Assembly: GCF_900176285.1 (NCBI RefSeq) | Contig: NZ_FWXF01000005.1 | Location: 150,318 to 214,317, forward strand | From: Desulfacinum hydrothermale DSM 13146 | Lineage (GTDB): Bacteria; Desulfobacterota; Syntrophobacteria; Syntrophobacterales; DSM-9756 | DNA: 64,000 bases | Reading direction: 5' to 3' | Part shown: one piece after another, positions 55,060-63,781 of the stretch | Layout: each line of letters opens with the position of its first letter | Position numbering within the stretch: the stretch's first letter is position 1 | Position numbers and translations under genes: made by a program | The notes under the pieces: generated by a model | Databases searched by the model: none | What the model saw: only the letters and a program-made list of their open reading frames with translations | What the model was told of the DNA's origin: nothing

Positions 55060-55674
55060 GTGTCTCACACATCGACCACAACCCTGAGGGGCCCCGCCCC
55101 TGCGGCCCAGCGCCTGGTGGACATCCTGGACCGCATCAGCGTGGCCTCTGGCAAGGCAGCCTCAACCCTTGTAGTGCCCATGATGTGCATCTTGGTCTAC
55201 GAGGTGATTTCCAGGTACTTTTTCAATGCGCCTACCATTTGGGCGGGTGACCTGGCACTCATCCTCTACGGGATCTACTTCATGGTTGCCTCTCCCTACT
55301 GCCTCAAGGACGGCATGCACATCCGGACCGATTTTCTCTACAACCGCTGGTCCACGAAGACCAAGGGCCTGGTGGACACCGTCATCTATGTCTTCCTCTA
55401 TCTGCCCACCCACGTGTTGTTCCTGGAGATCGGCTGGAAGTACTTTTACAAATCTTTCAGGCAGAACGAATCCATCGTCTCCAGCCCTTGGATGCCCATC
55501 ATCTGGCCCCTGAAGTTCGCCATTCCTTTGAGCGTCTTCCTGATGATCCTGCAGGGCCTGTCGGAAACCATCAAGAGCTACTACGCATGGCGTCACGGCG
55601 TCTTCTACTGGGAAAATGACCCGCACGGCGAAACACCGTCTGATGAAGGCGCCACCTGTGAAGCGCAGATTTAG
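55060..55674 (+). CDS. dctQ: TRAP transporter small membrane subunit (DctQ)
   Basis: A 204-aa DctQ-type protein with four membrane segments: TLVVPMMCILVYEVISRYFF, LALILYGIYFMVASPY, VDTVIYVFLYLPTHVLFLEIG and AIPLSVFLMILQGLSET. The RTDFLYNRW motif in the loop is characteristic. It forms the membrane complex with DctM and uses the cation gradient. The start is GTG 55060 with AAGAAGG upstream. It lies between dctP and dctM. Confidence 0.92.
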   Translation: MSHTSTTTLRGPAPAAQRLVDILDRISVASGKAASTLVVPMMCILVYEVISRYFFNAPTIWAGDLALILYGIYFMVASPYCLKDGMHIRTDFLYNRWSTKTKGLVDTVIYVFLYLPTHVLFLEIGWKYFYKSFRQNESIVSSPWMPIIWPLKFAIPLSVFLMILQGLSETIKSYYAWRHGVFYWENDPHGETPSDEGATCEAQI

Positions 55675-55686
55675 GGAGAATCACCC

Positions 55687-57012
55687 ATGGAAATGACCTT
55701 CAACGAAATGCTGGGGATGCTATCCCTGGTGGGACTTTTGCTCGCGTTTGTCAGCGGATTTCCCATCTCCTTTACCATGATGTTCATCGGCTTGGCCTTC
55801 GGATATCTGGGAATCGGCAAGCTGGTGTTTTATCTCATGAATATTCAGTTCTATCAGGTCATGAGCGACCCGGTGCTGGGCGCCATCCCCTTCTTTCTCT
55901 TCATGGGCTACATCCTGGAGAGCGCCGGCCTGATGGACAACCTCTTTTATTCCATTCAAAAGCTGCTGGCCCCTGTGCCGGGGTCCCTCTACTTGGCCAT
56001 CATCACCACGGCCACTATCTTCGCTGCGGCCACCGGCATCGTGGGCTCTTCCATCACGTTGCTGTGCATGATGGCCGGACCGGCCATTGCTCGAAGCCGC
56101 TATGACATCCGCATGGGAGCGGGGGCCATGGCGGCGGGGGGCACCCTGGGCATTCTCATTCCCCCGTCCATTATGCTGGTGGTCATGGGGCCGCTGATGG
56201 GCGTCCCTGTTACGGACCTCTTTGCCGGTGCCGTCATCCCGGGGATCTTGCTGTCGGGCATCTATGTGCTCTACTCCCTCATCCGGTGTTTTTTCTGGCC
56301 CGAATACGGCCCGCCGCTGGACAAGGAGCTGCGGGCGGAATCTATCCCCGCCCTGATCGTGGACCTGTTGAAGGGCGTGGTACCGCTCATTCTACTTATC
56401 GGAGCCACTCTGGGAAGCATTCTGGCTGGCCTGGCCACCCCCACTGAAGCATCGGCTTGTGGCGCGTTGGGCGCTCTTCTGCTGGTGGTCTGCTACGGCA
56501 AATTCCGCTGGCAAAACCTGAAAAAGGCCATGTATTCCACGGCCAAACTGTCGGCCATGATCCTGATCATGATCGCCGCCTCCAACTTCTACGGTTCGGT
56601 CTTTTCCCGGCTCGGAGGGGCGGGTTGGCTCTCCAACCAACTGGTCAGCATGAGCCTGCCGCCCATGGGAATGGTTATCCTGATTATGTGTTTGGTCTTC
56701 CTGCTGGGGTGGGCCATGGAATGGGTGCCCATCGTGCTCATCGTTTTGCCCATCATGATGCCCACCGTGAAGGCCCTGGGCATCGACCCCCTCTGGTTTG
56801 CCATCGTTTATGCCGTGACCCTGCAGACGTCGTGGCTAACCCCTCCGGTGGCGCTCAGCTGCTATTTCATCAAGGGCTGTCTGCCCCAATGGCAGCTATC
56901 GGATATCTATCGCGGCATGTTCCAATACATTGCCTGTCAGGCGGTGGGGATCGCTCTGATCCTCATGTTCCCGAGCATCGTCACCTGGCTTCCCAGCATC
57001 ATCGGCAAGTAG
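55687..57012 (+). CDS. dctM: TRAP transporter large membrane subunit (DctM)
   Basis: A 441-aa polytopic protein with about 12 hydrophobic segments and DctM-family sequence: GMLSLVGLLLAFVSGFPISFTMMFIGLAFGYLG, PFFLFMGYILESAGLMDNLF, ATGIVGSSITLLCMMAGPAIARSRYDIRMGAGAMAAGGTLGILIPPSIMLVV, and LATPTEASACGALGALLL. It is the transport channel of DctPQM. It starts 12 bp after dctQ. A 286-bp gap, with no gene seen, separates it from islA. Confidence 0.93.
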   Translation: MEMTFNEMLGMLSLVGLLLAFVSGFPISFTMMFIGLAFGYLGIGKLVFYLMNIQFYQVMSDPVLGAIPFFLFMGYILESAGLMDNLFYSIQKLLAPVPGSLYLAIITTATIFAAATGIVGSSITLLCMMAGPAIARSRYDIRMGAGAMAAGGTLGILIPPSIMLVVMGPLMGVPVTDLFAGAVIPGILLSGIYVLYSLIRCFFWPEYGPPLDKELRAESIPALIVDLLKGVVPLILLIGATLGSILAGLATPTEASACGALGALLLVVCYGKFRWQNLKKAMYSTAKLSAMILIMIAASNFYGSVFSRLGGAGWLSNQLVSMSLPPMGMVILIMCLVFLLGWAMEWVPIVLIVLPIMMPTVKALGIDPLWFAIVYAVTLQTSWLTPPVALSCYFIKGCLPQWQLSDIYRGMFQYIACQAVGIALILMFPSIVTWLPSIIGK

Positions 57013-57298
57013 GACCACGGCGGACCACGCTCTGGAACCGTTTAGACACAACGCCTGATGCTGCATCACTAAATCGAAAGAACAGGTGAGGCGGACCTGC
57101 CCGGCAGGGACCCAAACGCCAAAGGCGAGAACTTGGAGTCCCAACACTCCTGGTGCGCCCAAACTACACGCCGAAGGGGACATGACAGGAAAAGACCGCA
57201 CAGATGGGAGCAAAGCAACCCTGTGAGTCATCTCCGCCGACTGGGTGTCCCAAAAGCCATGAGATCGCATTGAACCTGATCCACGAAAGGAGCCTACC

Positions 57299-59788
57299 AT
57301 GTTCGAATGTTGCCTATCGCCCCAAGAACAGTTCATTCAGGACCAATTGGACGGCAAGGAAAACCATCTTCGCAATCAGAGCGCCCATGCCCGGGCCTAT
57401 CGAATTCTGGACCGCATCAGCGGCCTGACCCCCAAGGTGGACGTGCAGCGCGGTCGACTCTTCACGGAGTCCATGCGCGAAACCGAAGGACAGCCCCTGG
57501 TGCTGCGCTGGGCCAAAGCCCTGATGCACGTCGCCAAGAACATTGAGGTCTACATCGATGAGGATCAGCTGCTGGCTGGCCGGGCGGGCGCCCAAGGGCG
57601 CTATGGAATCCTCTATCCAGAGCTGGACGGGGATTTCCTGGATGTGGCCATTGAGCAGTTGTCCCAGCGGGAAGTATCCCCGTTCATCGTGGATCCCGAA
57701 GATGCCCGGATCATCGTGGAGGAGATCGCCCCGTATTGGAAAGGCAAGACCTACCACGAAGCCCTGGCCAAGGCACTTCCCGAAGAGACGCTTCCTCTGA
57801 CCTACAAGCCGGAAAACGTCCTGGAATCACGCTACATCGTCAATGAAACATCCTCGTTTCGTTCTTCCCTTCAGTGGGTCCACGATTACGAGAAGGTGCT
57901 TAAGCGCGGCTTTGGAGGGATTAAGAAAGAGGCACAGGAAAAGCTGGCGGCTCTGGATCCGTTCAGCCCCAACGACAACGTTCAAAAGAAGCCTTTCCTG
58001 GAAGCCATAATCCTGGTGTGCGACGCTATCATCCTGTGGGCCAATCGCCACGCTGAGGAGGCGGCCCGGATGGCCCTGAGTGAAACCGACCCCACGAGGA
58101 AAAGCGAGTTGGAACAGATCGCCCAGATCTGCCGCCACGTCCCCGAGCATCCAGCTCGCAATTTCCGGGAAGCCATGCAGTCCCAGTGGTTCACCCAGAT
58201 GTTCAGCCGCTTGGAACAAAAGACCGGCACCATCATCTCCAACGGCCGCATGGATCAATACCTGTACCCCTACTACAAGGCCGACGTGGAAGCCGGGGTG
58301 TTGGACGAAGAACAGGCCATTGAACTATTCGAATGCATGTGGGTTGGCATGGCCCAGTTTATCGACCTTTACCTTTCGCCCACCGGCGGCGCCTTCAACG
58401 AAGGCTATGCGCACTGGGAAGCGGTCACCATCGGCGGCCAAACACCGGACGGTCGGGACGCCACCAACGACCTGACCTACCTGCTCCTCCGCTCCAAGAG
58501 GGAGTTCCCACTGCACTACCCGGATCTGGCGGCCCGGATTCACGCCCGATCCCCCAAGAGGTACCTCTGGGAAGTGGCGGAAACCATCAAACAAGGATCC
58601 GGATTCCCCAAGCTCATCAACGACGAAGAAGTGATCCCCCTTCACCTGTCCAAAGGGGCTACCTTCGACGAGATCTACGATTACGCCGTGAGCGGCTGCG
58701 CCGAGATTCGTATGCCCAACCGCGACACGTACACCAGCGGCTGCGCCTACATCAACTATGCCGCCGCCTTGGAAATGGCCCTCTACGGCGGACGCATGCT
58801 TAAGTACGGCGACGAAGTGATCGGGCTGCCCACTGCCGAACCCACACGATTCGCCACCTGGGATGAGTTCTGGGAGGCCTATCTGGCCCAGCAGATCAAC
58901 CTGATTAAGCACGCCTTCGTTCAGCAAAAGATCATCATTGATCTGCGGTCCCGCCATTTCGCCACCCCGCTGGGATCCGCCTTGCACGACCTGTGCATGG
59001 AACATTGCACCGACCTGCATCAGCCCAAGATCGAAGGCGGGATCGACCTGGGCTATTTCGAATGCATCGGGTACGGCACGGTGGTCGATTCGCTGGCGAC
59101 CATCAAGAAGCTGGTCTTTGAAGAAAAGAAGGTGGGCATGTCGGAGCTTCTGGAAGCCCTTCGCACCAATTTCCAGGGGCGCGAAGACCTGCGGGCCATG
59201 CTTCGCAATTGTCCCAGCTACGGAAATAACGACCCCTACGCTGATGAAATCGCCAAGGAGATTGACCGGCAGTCGGTGGAGTTTACCAAGAAGTACGCCA
59301 AGGAAGTGGGCGTGCATCTGGACCTTCGCTATGTGCCGTTCACCAGCCACGTTCCCTTCGGCAAGGTCGTGAGCGCCACGCCCAATGGCCGGTTGGCCTA
59401 CACGCCGCTGAGCGACGGCTCCTCCGCCTCCCAGGGAGCGGACGTGAACGGTCCTACGGCCATTCTCATGTCCAACTTCATGTCCAAGAACTACGACTAC
59501 CGGGAAAGGGCGGCTCGCCTCCTCAACATCAAGTTCACTCCCGGCTGTGTGGCGGATGACGAGGGGACCGAGAAGCTCGTCTCCTTCATTAAGACCTGGT
59601 GTGACCTGCGCCTGTGGCACATCCAGTTCAACATCATCAACAAGGAAACCCTGCTGGCAGCCCAGAAGAATCCGGAACGCTATCGAAACCTGATCGTTCG
59701 GATCGCCGGCTACAGTGCCTACTTCTGCGATCTTTCCAAGGATCTTCAGGACGATCTCATCGCCCGAACAGGTCATTCGCAGGTCTAA
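57299..59788 (+). CDS. islA: Glycyl radical enzyme, probable isethionate sulfite-lyase (IslA)
   Basis: An 829-aa PFL-like glycyl radical enzyme that would cleave isethionate to sulfite and acetaldehyde. The catalytic Cys and Glu are C467 and E469 ([11 protein letters not shown]). The radical glycine is G804 (RIAGYSAYF). Residues matching the sulfonate pocket as I recall it for characterised IslA (R189, Q193, W374, C468, E470, R678, F682, G805) appear here shifted by one: R188, Q192, W373, C467, E469, R677, F681, G804. The 829-aa length also fits IslA (about 830). The context (acylating aldehyde dehydrogenase, Pta, EutQ, TRAP transporter) fits acetaldehyde as product. The related DHPS lyase HpsG would release a ketone and is less consistent. 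It has no obvious encapsulation extension. Confidence 0.82.
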   Translation: MFECCLSPQEQFIQDQLDGKENHLRNQSAHARAYRILDRISGLTPKVDVQRGRLFTESMRETEGQPLVLRWAKALMHVAKNIEVYIDEDQLLAGRAGAQGRYGILYPELDGDFLDVAIEQLSQREVSPFIVDPEDARIIVEEIAPYWKGKTYHEALAKALPEETLPLTYKPENVLESRYIVNETSSFRSSLQWVHDYEKVLKRGFGGIKKEAQEKLAALDPFSPNDNVQKKPFLEAIILVCDAIILWANRHAEEAARMALSETDPTRKSELEQIAQICRHVPEHPARNFREAMQSQWFTQMFSRLEQKTGTIISNGRMDQYLYPYYKADVEAGVLDEEQAIELFECMWVGMAQFIDLYLSPTGGAFNEGYAHWEAVTIGGQTPDGRDATNDLTYLLLRSKREFPLHYPDLAARIHARSPKRYLWEVAETIKQGSGFPKLINDEEVIPLHLSKGATFDEIYDYAVSGCAEIRMPNRDTYTSGCAYINYAAALEMALYGGRMLKYGDEVIGLPTAEPTRFATWDEFWEAYLAQQINLIKHAFVQQKIIIDLRSRHFATPLGSALHDLCMEHCTDLHQPKIEGGIDLGYFECIGYGTVVDSLATIKKLVFEEKKVGMSELLEALRTNFQGREDLRAMLRNCPSYGNNDPYADEIAKEIDRQSVEFTKKYAKEVGVHLDLRYVPFTSHVPFGKVVSATPNGRLAYTPLSDGSSASQGADVNGPTAILMSNFMSKNYDYRERAARLLNIKFTPGCVADDEGTEKLVSFIKTWCDLRLWHIQFNIINKETLLAAQKNPERYRNLIVRIAGYSAYFCDLSKDLQDDLIARTGHSQV

Positions 59789-59801
59789 GAGGCGTCTCCC
59801 G

Positions 59802-59833
59802 AGGCCCGGGGCCCGCCAAGGGGCCCCGGGCCT
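59802..59833 (+). other. Strong GC hairpin between islA and islB
   Basis: AGGCCCGGGGCCC and its exact complement GGGCCCCGGGCCT form a 13-bp perfect stem with a 6-nt loop, 14 bp after the islA stop. No T-run follows, so it is more likely a stability or processing hairpin protecting islA mRNA and lowering islB yield than a terminator. Confidence 0.6.
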
Positions 59834-59865
59834 TCCACGAGCTCGATGCGACGAAGGGAAAGAAG

Positions 59866-60825
59866 GTGAGTGTGCAAACGGATCGAAAGACCCAGGGCAT
59901 CCTTTTCAACGTCCAGAAATACTCGGTCCACGATGGTCCGGGAATCCGCACCATCCTGTTTCTGAAAGGCTGCAGCCTGAGGTGTCGGTGGTGCAGCAAC
60001 CCGGAATCCCAACGACTCGAGCCGGAACTGGCTTTCAATCGGGACAAATGCCTGGGTGAAGACCACTGCCAGCGGTGTCACTCTGTGTGCCCCAATCAGG
60101 CCCTGGGCGTGGCCCAGGACGGAAAGATGCATTGGATTGCAGACAATTGTAGACAATGTCATGCCTGCGCCCAAGTCTGCCCCAACAAGGCCCTGATCGT
60201 ATACGGATACAAAGCGACCGTCGAGCAGGCACTCCGATGGGTTGAAGAGGACGAGGCCTTCTATTCGCGATCCGGCGGGGGAGTGACCCTGAGTGGCGGA
60301 GAACCTTTGGTGCAGTCGGACTTCGCGTTGGCGCTGCTCCGGGAGTCCAAGCGCCGACGCATCCATACCTGTATCGAAACATGCGGGATGGTTCCCTGGC
60401 ACGTGATTCGGGAGGCTGCCCAACACCTGGATCATGTCCTTTACGACGTGAAACTTGCCGATTCGGAAAAGCACCGCGCGGCAACCGGAGCAGGCAACGA
60501 GGTGATCCTGGACAACCTGAGGCGATTGAAAAGAGAGTATCCCAATCTCCCCATCACCGTGCGCACTCCCGTCATCCCGGGTATCAACGATACCCCGGAA
60601 GATATCCGATCCATCGCTCAAATCGTCAAGGACCTTGGCGGGACGCGCTACGAACTCCTGGGCTACCACCGCATGGGAACACCCAAATATGTGTACCTGG
60701 GACGTTCCTATGGCGTGACAGAACAGAACCTGCCCGAAGAACGCCTGGGACAATTGCGGGCCTTGGCCAGACAGGTCTTGACCGGGGCTGAAGAGACGGC
60801 CCAAGGAGTGTGCGCCGGGGCCTAG
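59866..60825 (+). CDS. islB: Glycyl radical enzyme activase (IslB-like)
   Basis: A 319-aa radical-SAM activase that installs the glycyl radical on IslA. The radical-SAM motif CxxxCxxC is C36, C40 and C43 (GCSLRCRWCSNPE). Two further ferredoxin-like clusters follow: C62, C68, C71, C75 and C95, C98, C101, C105. Then comes GGVTLSGGEPLVQ, which binds SAM. This layout is standard for activases of decarboxylating/eliminating GREs. The start is GTG 59866, since no in-frame ATG fits; GTG 59872 is an alternative. The upstream hairpin may tune its level below islA. Confidence 0.9.
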   Translation: MSVQTDRKTQGILFNVQKYSVHDGPGIRTILFLKGCSLRCRWCSNPESQRLEPELAFNRDKCLGEDHCQRCHSVCPNQALGVAQDGKMHWIADNCRQCHACAQVCPNKALIVYGYKATVEQALRWVEEDEAFYSRSGGGVTLSGGEPLVQSDFALALLRESKRRRIHTCIETCGMVPWHVIREAAQHLDHVLYDVKLADSEKHRAATGAGNEVILDNLRRLKREYPNLPITVRTPVIPGINDTPEDIRSIAQIVKDLGGTRYELLGYHRMGTPKYVYLGRSYGVTEQNLPEERLGQLRALARQVLTGAEETAQGVCAGA

Positions 60826-61046
60826 GGCCTGCCCCACAAGGGCTGTTCGCCTTATTGTGGCTTTCTGACCAGTTGCAGTTTCACCGGCCCCGTAAAGCTC
60901 TTTGAATTCTCAGACAGCCAGTAGGGGCGGGTTCGGAAGTCGCCCCTACTGCGGCACGGCTAGGCCGCCGGCGCAAGTCCGCTTGGTGGTCTCAACCTTC
61001 CGCCTGCGTAAGAAAGGAGCCACCTGGGCGCTCTCGGACAATCTCC
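60826..61046 (+). repeat. Dispersed intergenic repeat, copy F (after islB)
   Basis: The blocks TGTGGCTTTCTGACCAGTTGCAGTTTCAC, GCTCTTTGAATTCTCAGACAGCC, GGGGCGGGTTCGGAAGTCGCCCC and, further right, AAGGAGCCACCTGGGCGCTCTCGGACAATC match the extended family, including the right terminal TCAGACAGCC. It directly follows the islB stop and separates islB from the amidohydrolase-like gene. The gap 61047-61151 shows nothing else. Confidence 0.75.
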
Positions 61047-61151
61047 CTGATGCGGGAGAGAAGGCAGGTTTATGGAAATCTTTGTGAAGGCATGGGACGG
61101 GGGAAACCGCTCCCCGAGACATTGAAACAAATCGGCAACAAAGGACGCAAG

Positions 61152-62078
61152 ATGAAGGTCATCGATTTTCGATTTCGCCCCAACACGCCCGAAACCCTGA
61201 CGGGCATTCAGAACAGCGCCATGTTCAAGGAGCTGTGCCAATACATTAACTTCCCTCAAATGAAGCCCCAGTCCGTGCCGGAAGCGGTGGCTGATCTGGA
61301 TGCCCACGATGTGGAATGGGCGGTGATCACCGGCAGGGACTGCGAGACCACCTACGGGGGAAAGTCCAACAATGATAGCGTGGTGGAATTCGTTCGCCAA
61401 TTTCCAAACAAGTTTATCGGGTTTGTGGGGCTGGATCCCCACAAAGGGATGGCAGCCGTGCGCGAACTGTCTCACGCGGTGGAGCGCCTGGGGCTTCGCG
61501 GCGCCGCCATCGATCCCTATCTGGCCAAGATCTATCCGCACGATGCCAAGTATTACCCCATCTACAGCAAATGCTGCGAACTGGACGTCCCCATCATCCT
61601 GACCACAGGACCGGCGACCTTGGTCCCCAACGCTATCATCGACCACGTGGCGCCTCGCTACATCGACATCGTGGCACGCGACTTCCCGGAACTGAAGATC
61701 ATCATCAGCCATGGGGGTTATCCATGGGTCAATGAGGCCATTATCGTGGCCGAAAGGCACCGCAATGTCTATATCGACCTATCCGAATACGAACGATCCC
61801 CCCAGGCGGAGGCCTACGTGCAGGCGGCCAACACCATGATCGGGGACAAGATCCTGTACGCCAGTGCGCACCCCTTCGTGGATTTTCGGCAAGCCCTCAA
61901 GACCTACGAGTCTTTGCAGTTCACCCCAGAGGTTCGCCGGAAGATCATGTATGAAAACGCCGCCAAGCTGTTGGGACTCAGCACGGAACGTTCCTCAGCG
62001 GGCGTAGATCCGTCGCAGGTCCAGGACATGGTCGGTGAGATCGTCAAAGAGGTCATGCATCGCCTGGGTCGGTTCTAA
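61152..62078 (+). CDS. Amidohydrolase-2-like protein lacking metal ligands, with encapsulation-peptide-like C-terminus
   Basis: The 308-aa protein has the amidohydrolase-2 TIM-barrel outline (GFVGLDPHKGMAAVRELSHAVERLGLRGAAIDPY, IISHGGYPWVNEAI with H187). Two metal sites are altered: the N-terminal HxH is FRF (residues 6-8), and the usual GSD/GTD aspartate region reads ASAHPF (237-242). A flexible linker (278-286) leads to a helical tail, VDPSQVQDMVGEIVKEVMHRL, resembling the aldehyde dehydrogenase encapsulation peptide. It could be a non-metal decarboxylase/hydratase or a structural cargo protein in the BMC. I know no named counterpart. ATG 61152 starts at the barrel; a longer frame to 61050 is less likely. 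Confidence 0.75.
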   Translation: MKVIDFRFRPNTPETLTGIQNSAMFKELCQYINFPQMKPQSVPEAVADLDAHDVEWAVITGRDCETTYGGKSNNDSVVEFVRQFPNKFIGFVGLDPHKGMAAVRELSHAVERLGLRGAAIDPYLAKIYPHDAKYYPIYSKCCELDVPIILTTGPATLVPNAIIDHVAPRYIDIVARDFPELKIIISHGGYPWVNEAIIVAERHRNVYIDLSEYERSPQAEAYVQAANTMIGDKILYASAHPFVDFRQALKTYESLQFTPEVRRKIMYENAAKLLGLSTERSSAGVDPSQVQDMVGEIVKEVMHRLGRF

Positions 62079-62301
62079 GCATTTTGGCAGCCCGGAAATG
62101 TCTTTCCCATGGAGCTGATTGAGCGGCACGATGCGGATCGAGGCCAAGGCCGCTCCTACTGGAACCAAAAGTACTGTTCTTTAGGATGAACCCAAAGGAA
62201 GGCTCGGCCCATGCCCTTAGGGACTAGGAGATACCATGTGGAGCAGGCCCCTAGCTGTGGCAGCAGGCCGAAAGGGCCCGTCACCCGCCTGGGGACAGCG
62301 T

Positions 62302-63570
62302 CTACCCGTCGTGGTTTCTCCGGGTCTTTCGAAAAATGGTCGTGCGGTTGATCTGAAGCGCCTCGGCGGCCTTGGAAACCGACCCGTAAAGCGTCAGGGC
62401 TTCCTCGATGACGGCCCGCTCCAGCCGCCGCATGATCTCCTTGAGGGGCCTGGAGCCGATTTCCGAAAGGAAGTCACCGGAGGAGAAGGCGACGCATCCC
62501 TGGTCGCCTCCCACCTCGGTCGGCAGATCGGCACAGCAAATCAAGGGCTTTTTTGATGCGAGCACCAGCCCGTGGATCATGTTTTCCAGCTCCCGGATGT
62601 TTCCCGGCCAGCTGTATTTGAACAGAGCGTTTTCAGCCTTGCCGGTCAGCCGGAGCTGCTTGCCGTACTTGGCGTTGAACCGATGGAGAAAAACTTTGAC
62701 CAGGGACAGAATGTCGTCCTTTCTTTCTCGCAGCGGCAACACATGCAACACGACCACCTTCAACCGGTAATAGAGGTCGCTCCGAAAGGTACCCTCGGCC
62801 ACGCTCTTTTCCAAGTCCCGATTGGTTGCGGCCAAGATGCGCACATCGATGGGAATGGCCTTGGTGGAGCCGACGCGCATGATCTCCTGATCCTGGAGGA
62901 CCCGGAGCAACTTGCTCTGCAGATGGGGACTCAGTTCCCCAATCTCGTCCAAGAAGATGGTGCCTCCGTTGGCGTCCTCGAAAAGACCCCGCTTGCCCTT
63001 GGCCTTGGCTCCGGAGAAGGCTCCCGATTCGTAGCCGAACAGCTCCGATTCCACCAGGGATTCAGGGATGGTGGTACAGTCCACCTTGATGAAGGGCTTT
63101 GTCGATCGATGGCTTTTCCGGTGGAGCCTGCGCGCAACGATGTCCTTGCCCACGCCAGTCTCTCCCAGGATGAGCACCGAGGCCTCGGTGGGCGCGATGC
63201 TGTCCAGCTGGTGGAGCATTTCCAGGGACTCCCGGCTGACCGCTACCATGCCCTCATCCAGAAAAACCTCCTCGGGATTCAGACTGGAAACCTGCCTCTG
63301 ATATTGCTGGATGAGGCTTTTCTGGGCGGCGATCTCCTCCTTCATCCTGTGGAAGGTGGTGATGTCTCGAACGAAGGTGACCACCAATTCCACTTGCCCG
63401 TTGTCGTCGAAGACCGGATGCCCCTGCAGGACAACGCTTCGCCCGTTGATATTCTGGACCCGGGTGACCTTTTTGCCGGTGCGCACCACATCCGGGTTCA
63501 CGATGGCATCGAAGACGCCCATCTCCAGTAGGTCCGTAACCCGGCGCCCCAGTACCCGCTCCGAAGACAC
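62302..63570 (-). CDS. Sigma-54-dependent enhancer-binding regulator with PAS domain (5' end damaged)
   Basis: The C-terminal part is an intact sigma-54 activator: Walker A GETGVGKD, the sigma-54-contact loop GAFSGA (usually GAFTGA), Walker B GGTIFLDEIGEL, and a Fis-type HTH (YGSVSKAAEALQINRTTIFRK). Residues 1-75 are the C-terminal part of a PAS domain. In the same frame, PAS-like sequence continues upstream (ILNLLKDGVYISTCEGITLYVNDSWRRL) to a TAA at 63724-63726 without any ATG, GTG or TTG except the GTG at 63570 used here. The native start is therefore lost or non-canonical, next to an IS element. It probably controls both sigma-54 promoters of this locus, if functional. Confidence 0.8.
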   Translation of the reverse strand: MSSERVLGRRVTDLLEMGVFDAIVNPDVVRTGKKVTRVQNINGRSVVLQGHPVFDDNGQVELVVTFVRDITTFHRMKEEIAAQKSLIQQYQRQVSSLNPEEVFLDEGMVAVSRESLEMLHQLDSIAPTEASVLILGETGVGKDIVARRLHRKSHRSTKPFIKVDCTTIPESLVESELFGYESGAFSGAKAKGKRGLFEDANGGTIFLDEIGELSPHLQSKLLRVLQDQEIMRVGSTKAIPIDVRILAATNRDLEKSVAEGTFRSDLYYRLKVVVLHVLPLRERKDDILSLVKVFLHRFNAKYGKQLRLTGKAENALFKYSWPGNIRELENMIHGLVLASKKPLICCADLPTEVGGDQGCVAFSSGDFLSEIGSRPLKEIMRRLERAVIEEALTLYGSVSKAAEALQINRTTIFRKTRRNHDG

Positions 63571-63781
63571 GCCGGTCAGGCGCCGCCACGAATCGTTGAC
63601 ATAGAGGGTGATCCCTTCGCAGGTGGAGATGTAGACACCATCTTTTAAGAGGTTGAGAATAGCCTTAATCCGTGAAATTGCACCTATGCATAAGACTATC
63701 TTGTGGCGGATATCCCATTGAATTTACATCTCATTTATGCTATAGGACCTCCTGTCACATTTTCACCCGGCAGGTGCACTC

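Noticed and set aside
57299..59788. Alternative identities for the GRE: choline trimethylamine-lyase, propanediol dehydratase, DHPS sulfite-lyase
   Set aside because: Active-site residues fit isethionate lyase and neighbours process an aldehyde; DHPS lyase would yield hydroxyacetone, which acylating aldehyde dehydrogenase cannot use. DHPS lyase is the closest competitor.
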